From CAVWSM01 sp963798505 (GTDB lineage: Bacteria; Actinomycetota; Actinomycetes; Jiangellales; Jiangellaceae), in contig CAWCTX010000005.1 in the NCBI GenBank assembly GCA_963798505.1, positions 744,001 to 808,000 of the forward strand: a stretch of 64,000 nt of DNA, in the 5' to 3' direction. The translations under genes were made by a program, and so were the position numbers. Shown here piece by piece: positions 9,365 through 17,155 of the stretch. How positions within the stretch are numbered: the first letter of the stretch is position 1; each line of letters opens with the position of its first letter. A model generated the notes under the pieces. The model ran no database searches and was not told the DNA's origin. It worked only from the letters and a program-made list of their open reading frames with translations.

Positions 9365-10069
9365 ATGAGCGCCCTACCTCGCACGTCCGCCGTCTTTGAG
9401 GCCGTCCTGTTCGACATGGACGGCCTCCTTGTCGACAGCGAGCCGATGTGGTTCGTGGTCGAGCAGGAGGTCATGGCCGGGCTCGGCGCCAGCTGGACGC
9501 ACCAGCAGGCGCGCACGCTCGTGGGCAGCTCGCTGGTCGGCTCGGCTCAGGTCCTGCTCGACGCGGCCGGTGCGACGGGAGACCCCGTCGTGCTCGCCGA
9601 GGAGCTGGTGGACCGCATGGTGGGCCTCATCGCTCGCGGCGCCACGTTCAAGCCGGGGGCACGCGAGCTGCTCGCCGCACTCGCTCGCGCAGACATTCCG
9701 ACGGCGCTTGTCTCATCGTCCTACCGCCGCCTCGTCGATGCCGTCGTCGACCAGCTTCCGGCCGGCACGTTCGCGGTCACGGTGGCCGGCGACGAGGTTG
9801 AGCACCCCAAGCCGCACCCGGAGCCCTACCTCACGGCGATGGCGGCCCTCGACGTCGACCCGGCCGGCTGCGTCGTCCTGGAGGACTCGCCGACGGGAGC
9901 CACGGCAGGCAACGCGGCCGGCGCCCATGTCATCGCCGTGCCCGACCTCGCCAAGGTGCCGCCAGCACCGCGGCGCACGGTCCGTCACACGCTGGCCGGG
10001 TTGTCCGTGCCCGAGCTCGCCCGGATCGCCGGCGTCAGCGTCGCGCCACGGGTCCCGACCGTCGCCTAG
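9365..10069 (+). CDS. HAD-superfamily hydrolase, beta-phosphoglucomutase-like
   Basis: 234-aa haloacid dehalogenase phosphatase, subfamily IA. Motif I is FDMDGLLVDSE (nucleophile and acid/base Asp). Motif II is LVSSSYRRL. The Lys of motif III is in VEHPKPHPEPYL. Motif IV is VVLEDSPTGATAGNAAG. The sequence fits a sugar-phosphate or general phosphatase; the exact substrate cannot be read. It starts 31 nt after metH on the same strand and so may be cotranscribed with it. Confidence 0.9.
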   Translation: MSALPRTSAVFEAVLFDMDGLLVDSEPMWFVVEQEVMAGLGASWTHQQARTLVGSSLVGSAQVLLDAAGATGDPVVLAEELVDRMVGLIARGATFKPGARELLAALARADIPTALVSSSYRRLVDAVVDQLPAGTFAVTVAGDEVEHPKPHPEPYLTAMAALDVDPAGCVVLEDSPTGATAGNAAGAHVIAVPDLAKVPPAPRRTVRHTLAGLSVPELARIAGVSVAPRVPTVA

Positions 10070-10147
10070 CGGCCGGCGTGTGCCCGACGAGGGCTCAATT
10101 CCGCACGCATTCGGGCCGCCGGCCACTCCTTGAACGCCCCTGGGGCG

Positions 10148-10168
10148 TGTGCAATATTATATTGCACA
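10148..10168. promoter_or_regulatory. Perfect 21-bp palindromic operator candidate upstream of the hydroxyproline genes
   Basis: Arms TGTGCAATA (10148-10156) and TATTGCACA (10160-10168) are perfect inverse complements around TTA. The site is AT-rich in a GC-rich genome and lies 19 nt upstream of the DHDPS-family GTG at 10188, just before the Shine-Dalgarno AGGAGAG. Position and symmetry suit repression by a dimeric regulator. The FCD-type GntR protein encoded three genes downstream is the obvious candidate (inference). Confidence 0.72.
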
Positions 10169-10187
10169 GAAGGAGAGGGGGCCTTGA

Positions 10188-11084
10188 GTGACGACTGAGC
10201 GCCAGCCGTGGCACGGCGTCCTGGTGGCAACGGCGCTGCCCTTCCGGGCCGACCTGTCGGTCGACCTCGACCGCTACGCCGAGCACGTGCAGTGGCTCGC
10301 CCAGAACGGCTGTGACGGGGTGTGCCCGAACGGGTCGCTCGGCGAGTACCAGGCACTGAGCGACCGCGAGCGAGCCGCCGTCGTGCGCACGGCCGTCGAG
10401 GCCGCGCCCCCAGGTTTCACCGTGATGCCGGGTGTCGGCGCCTACGGTGCGCACCAGGCTCGCGGGTGGGCCGAACAGGCGGCCGAGGCGGGGGCGCACG
10501 TCGTGATGGCGCTACCGCCCAACGCCTATCGCGGCGACGACCGCTCAGTGGTGGAGCACTACCGAGAAGTCGCGAAGGCCGGCCTTCCGGTGTCCGCCTA
10601 CAACAACCCCGTCGACACGAAGATCGACCTGCGCCCGGAACTGCTCGCCGAGCTGCATGCCGAGGGCCTCATCGTCGCCGTCAAGGACTTCACCGGTGAC
10701 GCCCGACGCACCTACGAGCTCGCCGAGCTGTCCGCCGGGCTCGACGTCCTCATCGGGACCGACGATGCCGTGGTCGAAATCGGGCTCGCCGGGGCCAAGG
10801 GATGGATCGCCGGCTGCCCCAACGCCGTCCCCCGAGCGTCGGTCGAGCTCTACCGGGCGACCATGGCCCACGACCTCGACCGCGCGCTGCCCCTCTACCG
10901 CGACCTGCACCCGCTGCTGCGCTGGGACAGCCGCACCGAGTTCGTCCAGGCCTTCAAGCTCGCGATGGATGTCGTCGGCAGGTACGGCGGCCCGTGCCGC
11001 CCGCCGCGGCAACCGCTGCTGCCCGCCCAGGAAGCCGCCGTGCGCCGGGAGACCGACAAGGCTCTCGCCGCCGGGCGGGCGTGA
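10188..11084 (+). CDS. Dihydrodipicolinate synthase-family protein, probable 1-pyrroline-4-hydroxy-2-carboxylate deaminase
   Basis: 298-aa class I aldolase-type lyase. Visible signatures are CPNGSLGEYQALSDRE (pyruvate-binding loop equivalent), VSAYNNP with the catalytic Tyr, and the Schiff-base Lys166 in VAVKDFTGD. The family includes DapA, NanA and the hydroxyproline-pathway deaminase that makes alpha-ketoglutarate semialdehyde. The next gene is a proline racemase-family enzyme and a D-hydroxyproline dehydrogenase-like set follows, so the deaminase role is the best fit. Start GTG 10188 has AGGAGAGG 10 nt upstream. It probably heads the operon controlled by the palindrome at 10148. Confidence 0.85.
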   Translation: MTTERQPWHGVLVATALPFRADLSVDLDRYAEHVQWLAQNGCDGVCPNGSLGEYQALSDRERAAVVRTAVEAAPPGFTVMPGVGAYGAHQARGWAEQAAEAGAHVVMALPPNAYRGDDRSVVEHYREVAKAGLPVSAYNNPVDTKIDLRPELLAELHAEGLIVAVKDFTGDARRTYELAELSAGLDVLIGTDDAVVEIGLAGAKGWIAGCPNAVPRASVELYRATMAHDLDRALPLYRDLHPLLRWDSRTEFVQAFKLAMDVVGRYGGPCRPPRQPLLPAQEAAVRRETDKALAAGRA

Positions 11085-11096
11085 CGGGAGGCTGCG

Positions 11097-12100
11097 ATGC
11101 GGTCGGGGCGCGTCCTGCATGCTGTCGACTCCCACACCGAGGGCATGCCGACACGAGTGGTCACCGGTGGTGTGGCGGCCATGCCGGGCACGAGCATGTT
11201 CGAGCGCCGACAGTGGTTCATCGCCAACGCCGACGGCTTGCGTCGTCTCCTGATGAACGAGCCGCGCGGGCACTCGGCGATGAGCGGCGCGATCCTGCAG
11301 CCACCGACCCGGGCGGATGCCGACGTCGGCGTGCTGTTCATCGAGGTCTCGGGCTGCCTGCCCATGTGCGGGCACGGCGCCATCGGCGTGGCCACCGTGC
11401 TCGTCGAAACCGGCATGGTCGATGTCGTCGAGCCGGTGACGTCCATCCGGCTCGACACTCCGGCAGGGCTGGTCGTGGCGGACGTCCACGTCGACCGACG
11501 GCGCCGCCCGCTCGGTGACGATCCGCAACGTGCCCTCGTTCAGTGTCGAGATCGACGCCAAGGTCGACGTGCCCGGCTACGGGCCCGTGCGTTACGACAT
11601 GGCCTACGGCGGCAACTTCTACGCCATCCTCGAGCTCGACCAGATCGGCATCCCGTTCGACCGGGCCGAGAAGGACCGCATCCTCAAGGCCGGCCTGGCC
11701 ATCATGGACGCCATCAACGACCAGAACCGGCCGGTCCACCCAGACAACCCGGCGATCGACGATCTGCCACCACGTCCAGTTCCTCGCACCAGGCTCCGAC
11801 GCCCGCCACTCTCGACATGCCATGGCTATCCACCCTGGTTGGTTCGACCGCTCGCCGTGCGGCACCGGCACCTGTGCCCGCATGGCGCAGTTGCATGCGC
11901 GCGGCGAGCTCGGCCTGGACACCGATTTCGTCAACGAGTCGTTCATCGGTACGTCGTTCGTCGGCCGCCTGGTGGGGACGACCACGGTCGGCGGGTACGC
12001 CGCCGTCGAGCCGACCGTCACCGGCCGAGCGTGGATCACCGGCACAGCGCAATACCTGCTCGATCCCACCGACCCGTTCCCCGAAGGCTTCGAGCTGTGA
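11097..12100 (+). CDS. Proline racemase family, probable 4-hydroxyproline 2-epimerase (frameshifted)
   Basis: Would interconvert trans-4-hydroxy-L-proline and cis-4-hydroxy-D-proline. Both catalytic cysteines are present: PMCGHGAIGVATV and DRSPCGTGTCARMAQL. This argues for an epimerase rather than a trans-3-hydroxyproline dehydratase, which has Thr at the second site. Frame changes occur near 11500 (before VTIRNVPSF) and near 11770 (surplus C in CTGCCACCACG; read as DDL then HHVQF), each by one extra base. The C-terminus runs FIGTSFVGRLVGTTTVGGYAAV to PFPEGFEL. Its stop overlaps the next GTG (GTGA). Confidence 0.88.
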
Positions 12101-12819
12101 CCGACGGACGCAGGCGGTCGGCCTGGTCGGCGGGGCGCAGCGAGCCGGCCGACGAGGCCTGGACCACGCTGCCGTCGTTCGCGCAGCGGACGAGCCTGCG
12201 CGAGCAGGTCGCCGACGCGCTGCGCGCCGCGGTCGTCTCGGGCGAGATGAAGCCCGGACGCGTCTACTCGGCTCCCGCGCTCGCCGCCCAGTTCGGAGTC
12301 TCGGCAACACCGGTGCGCGAAGCCATGCTCGACCTCGCCCAGCAGGGCCTGGTCGAGGTGGTCCCCAACAAGGGCTTCCAGGTCACCCGGGTTTCGGACG
12401 CGGAGCTGGACCAGATCACCGAGATCCGGCTGATGCTCGAACCACCTGCCGCCGCCATCGCCGCCAGGCACGCCACCCCTGCCGAGGTGGACGCCCTCAC
12501 GGCACTCGCACACGCGGTTGTCGATGCGGCCGCGCAGGGCGACCTGATCAGCTACCTCGAGGCGGACCTCGAGTTCCACACCCGACTGCTCGCGCTCTCG
12601 GGCAACCCGCGGCTGGTCGACTTGGTCCTGCGGCTTCGCGCGCAGACCCGGTTGTACGGGTTGTCCGGCCTGGCGGAGCGGGGCGTTCTCACGGCCTCGG
12701 CGACGGAACACCTGACCATGTGCAAGCTGCTCTCTGCGGGTGACGGCGCGACGCTCGATCAGCTGATGCGCACACACGTCGGCCACGTCCGGCGCGAGTG
12801 GGCCGGCGACGAGGCCTGA
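12097..12819 (+). CDS. GntR-family transcriptional regulator (FCD/FadR subfamily)
   Basis: 240-aa repressor-type protein. N-terminal winged helix: LREQVADALRAAVVSGEMKPG, then YSAPALAAQFGVSATPVREAM and GLVEVVPNKGFQV. The C-terminal FCD ligand domain has Asp/His metal positions (LEADLEFHTRLLALSGNP, EHLTMCKLL, HVGHVRREW). Start GTG 12097 overlaps the epimerase stop by 4 nt, so it is translationally coupled. It probably senses hydroxyproline or an intermediate and binds the palindrome at 10148 (inference). Frame intact. Confidence 0.9.
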   Translation: MTDGRRRSAWSAGRSEPADEAWTTLPSFAQRTSLREQVADALRAAVVSGEMKPGRVYSAPALAAQFGVSATPVREAMLDLAQQGLVEVVPNKGFQVTRVSDAELDQITEIRLMLEPPAAAIAARHATPAEVDALTALAHAVVDAAAQGDLISYLEADLEFHTRLLALSGNPRLVDLVLRLRAQTRLYGLSGLAERGVLTASATEHLTMCKLLSAGDGATLDQLMRTHVGHVRREWAGDEA

Positions 12820-12895
12820 CCGACCGGTTCCGAGGTCGCCGGATCGAGTCATTGCCAGGTGGGTTGGGCCGGCCACGAGACTCCACGACGCGGCA

Positions 12896-12909
12896 TGTGA
12901 CATGTCACA
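12896..12909. promoter_or_regulatory. Perfect 14-bp palindrome (TGTGACATGTCACA), candidate PucR operator
   Basis: TGTGACATGTCACA is self-complementary. It is 29 nt upstream of the PucR-family start at 12939. The half-site TGTCACA recurs at 16999 and 17098 between the dehydrogenase and transporter operons, which suggests one regulon for the island. Confidence 0.6.
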
Positions 12910-12938
12910 CGGCTCACAGCTGCAACGGGGAGAACCGC

Positions 12939-14342
12939 GTGAATCCAGTCCGGGAGGCCGACGTGGAGCTCACTCTGCAGCAGATGTTGGACGACCTGGG
13001 CGACCGCCTAGGCCGCCCGGCAACACTGGAGGACCGCTCGCTGCGGCTGATCGCATACAGCTCGCACGAGGGCCCTGTCGACGAGGTGCGGGAGGCCTCG
13101 ATCCTTCGGCGACACGCCTCGCCGGAGGTCAGCCGATGGCTCGATGCCGTTGGGACTCCGGCATGCGCGCCAACCCATCCGCGTCCCGGGCAATGCCGAT
13201 CTGCACATGCTGTCGCGCGTGTGCATCCCGGTCCTGCACAAGGATGTGCTGTTGGGATACCTCTGGTTCGTCGACGCGGACGCATCCATGTCGCCTGCCG
13301 AGATCGCCCTTGTGCGTCGCGGAGGCGTCCGAGGTCGCGGCTGTGTTGCATCGCGAGATCATCGCTCGCGTCCTCTCGGCGACCCGGGTCAGCCGACGCC
13401 CTCGAGCTGCTCATCACCGACTCGCCGGGGGCGGCTGACGCGGCGCAGGGGCTCGACGATGACGGCTACCTCTGCGCACCCGACGGCATCGTCGCCGTGG
13501 TCGTGCAGGGCGACGCGCCGAGGAGGCGCCCGGGCCTGATCGACATCGAGGATGCGCTGCGCAAGGCATCTCGCCGGCGGCCGCCTGGGTTCCGGCCGAG
13601 CGAGGCCGTCCACCGGGTGCGACGTGACCACTGCGTCCTGCTCTTGGCCGCGCCGGACGATGCCGACGCGCCCGCACGGACGCGGGTGGCGACGATCCGC
13701 GATCTGGCTCGGGCGTACGTCGCCGCCGCCGCCCCGGAGGTGTCGGTGGTCGTCGGTGTCGGTGGCCACCGGCGCTCGTCACGGAAGCCGCCGGGTCCTA
13801 CCGCGAGGCTCGCATGGCGGTCGACGCGGCGCTGGCCCTGCCCGGCGTCGGGCACCTGGCCTATTGGGCCGAGCTCGGGGTCGACCAGGTCGTGGTCAGG
13901 CTCGCCGTCATGGGTGAGCCACCGGTGGTCCACAGTGGGCTGCATCGCCTGTTGGCTGCGCCGTACGCCCTGCCCCTGGTCGAGACGCTCGAGACCTACC
14001 TGGATGTCAGCCGGCAACGCTCAGCTCACCGCCGAGCGGCTCAACCTGCACCGGACGTCTCTCTACTACCGGCTGCAGCGCATCGAGCAGCTCGCCAACA
14101 CTGACCTGAAGGACGGACTGCAGCGGCTCGCCCTGCACCTCGAGCTCAAGGTGGCACGACTGACCGGCCGTTACGTCCTCGACAGCGGGGCTCCCGCTAC
14201 TCCGCCGCGTCGTGACCTTCGGCGAGCCTGCCAAGCCCGATGGGTGTGGCGATCGGACGCTCGGCCAGGCCGCGAGGATCAATGCGCCCTAACCCGGCGG
14301 CTGGCGAGGCGAGACACGGCGTGCCCGCACACCCGGCCCTGA
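12939..14342 (+). CDS. PucR-family transcriptional regulator (heavily frameshifted)
   Basis: Transcriptional activator of the PucR/CdaR type. The readable order is: N-terminal VELTLQQMLDDLGDRLGRPATLEDRSLRLIAYSSHEG, sensor-like LSRVCIPVLHKDVLLGYLWFVDADA, EVAAVLHREIIARVLS, central ADALELLITDSPGA to VVVGVGG, then MAVDAALALPGVGHLAYWAELG. The C-terminal helix-turn-helix is NAQLTAERLNLHRTSLYYRL QRIEQL (space added). At least five frame changes are needed, near 13160, 13315, 13390, 13790 and 14010. The stop at 14342 is the one in the last frame and overlaps the convergent dehydrogenase gene, so the true end may be near 14215. Start GTG 12939 has GGGGAGA upstream. Confidence 0.8.
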   Translation: MNPVREADVELTLQQMLDDLGDRLGRPATLEDRSLRLIAYSSHEGPVDEVREASILRRHASPEVSRWLDAVGTPACAPTHPRPGQCRSAHAVARVHPGPAQGCAVGIPLVRRRGRIHVACRDRPCASRRRPRSRLCCIARSSLASSRRPGSADALELLITDSPGAADAAQGLDDDGYLCAPDGIVAVVVQGDAPRRRPGLIDIEDALRKASRRRPPGFRPSEAVHRVRRDHCVLLLAAPDDADAPARTRVATIRDLARAYVAAAAPEVSVVVGVGGHRRSSRKPPGPTARLAWRSTRRWPCPASGTWPIGPSSGSTRSWSGSPSWVSHRWSTVGCIACWLRRTPCPWSRRSRPTWMSAGNAQLTAERLNLHRTSLYYRLQRIEQLANTDLKDGLQRLALHLELKVARLTGRYVLDSGAPATPPRRDLRRACQARWVWRSDARPGREDQCALTRRLARRDTACPHTRP

Positions 14343-15592
14343 CACCAGCCCATGCCGGCCCGGCTGAGCAGCTTGACCATGCGCGGGTCGGTTGTGCCAA
14401 GGAGCCGCACCGCCTCGGTCACGGCGCTCACAGAGACCTCTTCGCACCGGCAGACGAGCGTGTCCGGGGTCAGCCAGGTCCGCCATCCGTCGCGCACGGG
14501 ATGCGCCCGGTGCATCGCCGCGGCGAACCGGCGCTGCGCCCGCTCGCCTGCGTCGAAGCATGGCCGGCCAGGTCACTGAGCGGCCGAGCCACGAGGCCGC
14601 GGCTCGCCCGGCGATCTCGCCCTCGGTCGTCGCGAGCGCGGCCCCGCCGACACCGGTCGCCTCCCCGGCGACGTAGACGCCCGGGACGGTGCTCGCCTGC
14701 CACTCGTCGACGACCGTGACGAGCGAGCCGTCAACGTCGACCCGACTCGCGCAGCCGAGAGCCAGGGGCAGCTCCAGCTGGGGGACGAAACCCCACCCGA
14801 CGGCCACCGCATCGCACTCGATCGTGCGCTGGCTCCCGTCGACGACGTTCCACTCGCCGTCGAGCCGGGCCACGGTCACCTGGCGCACCCGGTCGTCACC
14901 GTGCAGCCGCGACGATGGCGTGCCGCGCGCGGAGTGGGATGCGGTGCCGTGCCAACGATGCGAGGTAGCCGGCACCCTCGGACACCTTGCTCGGCTGTCC
15001 GGCAACGGCCGGGACCTCCCGAAGCCAGCGCGCGGGCAGGTTCGCCTCGAACAGCCCGACCACAGCGGCCCCGCGAGTCTGCCAGGCCTGCGGCCAGGGA
15101 CAGCAGGAACGGGCCGGTTCCGCCGACCGCCACCCGCCGCCCCACCATCACCTCGTGGCCCTTGAGCAGCGCCTGCGCGCCCCCGGCCGTGAAGACCCCG
15201 GGCAGGTCCCAGCCCGGAAATGGCAGCTGCCGGTCGTAGGCGCCGGGGGCGAGGACGAGCGCCGCACCAGACACGACAACCTCGATCTCGTCGCGCAGGG
15301 CAAGCACGTCGTACCCGTCGGACGTCCGGGTGACCGTCCACACGTGGTGACGCGGGAGGTAGGTCACGCGAGTCGCTGCCGCCGCGACCAACGACGTAAA
15401 GGTCGGCAGGGCGTGGTGCAGGTCGGCGACAGCGGCGAGCCGGCCCGGGGGGTGCCGCCAGTACTGGCCACCGGGCCGGCCGGCGGAGTCGAGGAGAGCG
15501 ACCGAGCAGCCCGCGTCGGCGGCAACGGCTGCCGCCGCGAGCCCGGCCGGCCCCGCGCCGACCACCACGAGGTCAAACCGCGAGATCGGCAC
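14197..15592 (-). CDS. NAD(P)/FAD-dependent oxidoreductase with BFD-like [2Fe-2S] domain, alpha subunit of a D-hydroxyproline dehydrogenase-type complex (frameshifted)
   Basis: Starts MPISRFDLVVVGAGPAGLAA, a dinucleotide fold, followed by DSAGRPGGQYW, and has a second fold at VMVGRRVAVGGTGPFLLS. In the next frame, DAVAVGWGFVPQLELPLALG and GVYVAGEATGVGGAALA follow. The C-terminal cluster domain reads LVCRCEEVSVSAVTEAVRLL then GMGWCQGRVCG (four Cys). Frame changes occur near 15085, 14900, 14530 and 14290. The architecture matches the HcnB/LhpE-type subunit of heteromeric dehydrogenases that oxidise cis-4-hydroxy-D-proline. Its start overlaps the end of the small ferredoxin gene by 20 nt. Confidence 0.85.
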
Positions 15593-15845
15593 GGCCCGTG
15601 CCCTCCTGACTCGTTACCGTCAGGCCGCTCGCCGCGAGCTCCAGGCAGGCACGGCGGTTCGGCCGGCCGTCGACCGTGATCAGGCAGTCGTAGCAGATGC
15701 CGATGCCGCAGAAGATTCCTCGCGGCCGGGCGTGTTGCCGCGTGGTCCGCCACGAGCGGATGCCGGCTGCCACCAGCGCGGCGCCGATCGTCTGGCCGGT
15801 GCGGAACGGCACCGGCCGGCCGTCGAAGTCGAAGGTGTCGCTCAT
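15573..15845 (-). CDS. (2Fe-2S)-binding protein, gamma subunit of the D-hydroxyproline dehydrogenase-type complex
   Basis: 90-aa ferredoxin-like subunit beginning MSDTFDFDGRPVPFRTGQTI. The cluster ligands are GIFCGIGICYDCLITV and a later RACL, giving C-x4-C-x2-C and a distal Cys. As sequenced it is in frame with the upstream oxidase gene and looks like a C-terminal fusion. However, the +1 frame of that gene ends FRPERFA and a TGA that overlaps this ATG (ATGA). I therefore annotate a separate subunit, as in homologous clusters. It delivers electrons between the two flavoprotein subunits. Confidence 0.82.
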   Translation of the reverse strand: MSDTFDFDGRPVPFRTGQTIGAALVAAGIRSWRTTRQHARPRGIFCGIGICYDCLITVDGRPNRRACLELAASGLTVTSQEGTGRADLAV

Positions 15846-16988
15846 GCGAAGCGTTCCGGTCGAAACGGCGCCAGTGCCGAGCTCCGTCCGGCCGCTCACC
15901 AGCAGCTGGGTGAGGAGCTCGCCGGACGCGGCGGCAAGTCCGACACCCGCTCCCTCGTGCCCGCACGCATGCCAGAGCCCGGGGGCGCGCGGATCGGGGC
16001 CGAGGATCGGCAGATGATCCGGCGTGTAGGGCCGGAACCCGCGGTAGGCCCGGATCGCGGCGACGTCGGCAAGGACTGGGAACAACCGGATCGCCTGCGC
16101 CGCCAACCGGCGCAGGATCGGCACCGACATGGTCCGGTCGAAGCCCACCCGCTCCCGGCTCGATCCGATGAGCACGGGTCCTGCCTGGGTGCCTTCGATG
16201 ACCGGTGAGGTCTGCAGCGCTGCGTCGTCGCTCGCCACGTCGGCGAGGTACTCCGCGGCGTACACCTTGTGCCGCACCAGCCTGGGCAGCGGCTCGGTCA
16301 CCAGGATGAAGCCTCGCCGCGGCCGCACTGGCAGGTCCACGCCGGCGAGCGCTCCGACATCACCCGCCCAGACGCCCGCGGCGTTGATCACGACCGCCGA
16401 CGGCAGATCGCCGGAGGCCGTGCGGACGCCCGTGACCCGGTCGCCATGTCGGAGCAGGCCCGTCACCGGAGTGTCGGTGAGCACCCGCGCACCCTTGGCC
16501 CGAACGTCTGCGAGGAGGCGGGCCGCCGCCAGCATGGGTTGAACCTGGGCGTCTTGCGGGTAGAGGACCCCGCCGGAGAGCTCACGGCTCAGGTGCGGCT
16601 CGACGTCGGCCAAGCCGTCGCGGGGCACGTACACCGTGGCCACCCCGGCGGTCCGCTGACCTTCGCTGGTCCGTCGCAGCTCGACCAGCCCGTCGTCGGA
16701 GGCGGCGACGACGAGACCGCCCTTCGGCTCGTACTCGAAGCCACCGACCTCGGAGGCGAGTCGCTGCCAGCCGCGAAGTGACAGCATCGCGAGCTCGAGC
16801 TCCGGGCCGGCCTTGTCCGACACGAGCAGGTTGCCCTCGCCGGCGCCGGTCGTGCCGCCGGCAACCGGCCCACGGTCGACCACGGTGGTGCGTAGCCCCG
16901 CCTGGGTGGCGAACCAGGCGCAGGCCGCGCCGACGACGCCCGCGCCGATGACGACCAGATCGGCCGCGCGAGGCGCCATGGTCATCAC
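15842..16988 (-). CDS. FAD-dependent oxidoreductase (D-amino acid oxidase-like), beta subunit (one frameshift at 3' end)
   Basis: DAO/glycine oxidase-fold catalytic subunit. The FAD site is DLVVIGAGVVGAACAWFATQ with VDRGPVAGGTTGAGEGN; later come NAAGVWAGDVG and AYRGFRPYTPDHLPILG then GLWHACGHEGAGVGLAAASG. It probably oxidises cis-4-hydroxy-D-proline (or D-proline) to the pyrroline. A single surplus base between TELGTGA and the terminal FRPERFA-stop makes an apparent fusion to the ferredoxin subunit. Start ATG 16988 (MMTMAP); ATG 16985 or 16979 are alternatives. It is the first gene of the minus-strand dehydrogenase operon, divergent from the ABC transporter. Confidence 0.87.
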
Positions 16989-17155
16989 CGCGGTACTATG
17001 TCACATTCCATGAGGCCGGGCGAGGTCCACCAAACGTTGCCAAATCGCGATGTGCCCATGACGGAGGAGTGACCTGATCGACTGATCGGGAGGTTAGTGT
17101 CACATCACCCTGGCCGGGGTGCGCTCGGCCGGTATTCGACTGTGAGGTGGAAGAG
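16989..17155. promoter_or_regulatory. Divergent control region with two TGTCACA half-sites
   Basis: 167 nt separate the dehydrogenase operon (minus) from the transporter operon (plus). TGTCACA occurs at 16999-17005, 11 nt from the oxidase start, and at 17098-17104, 52 nt before the transporter ATG. Both match a half of the palindrome at 12896. Probable shared PucR control (inference). Confidence 0.5.
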
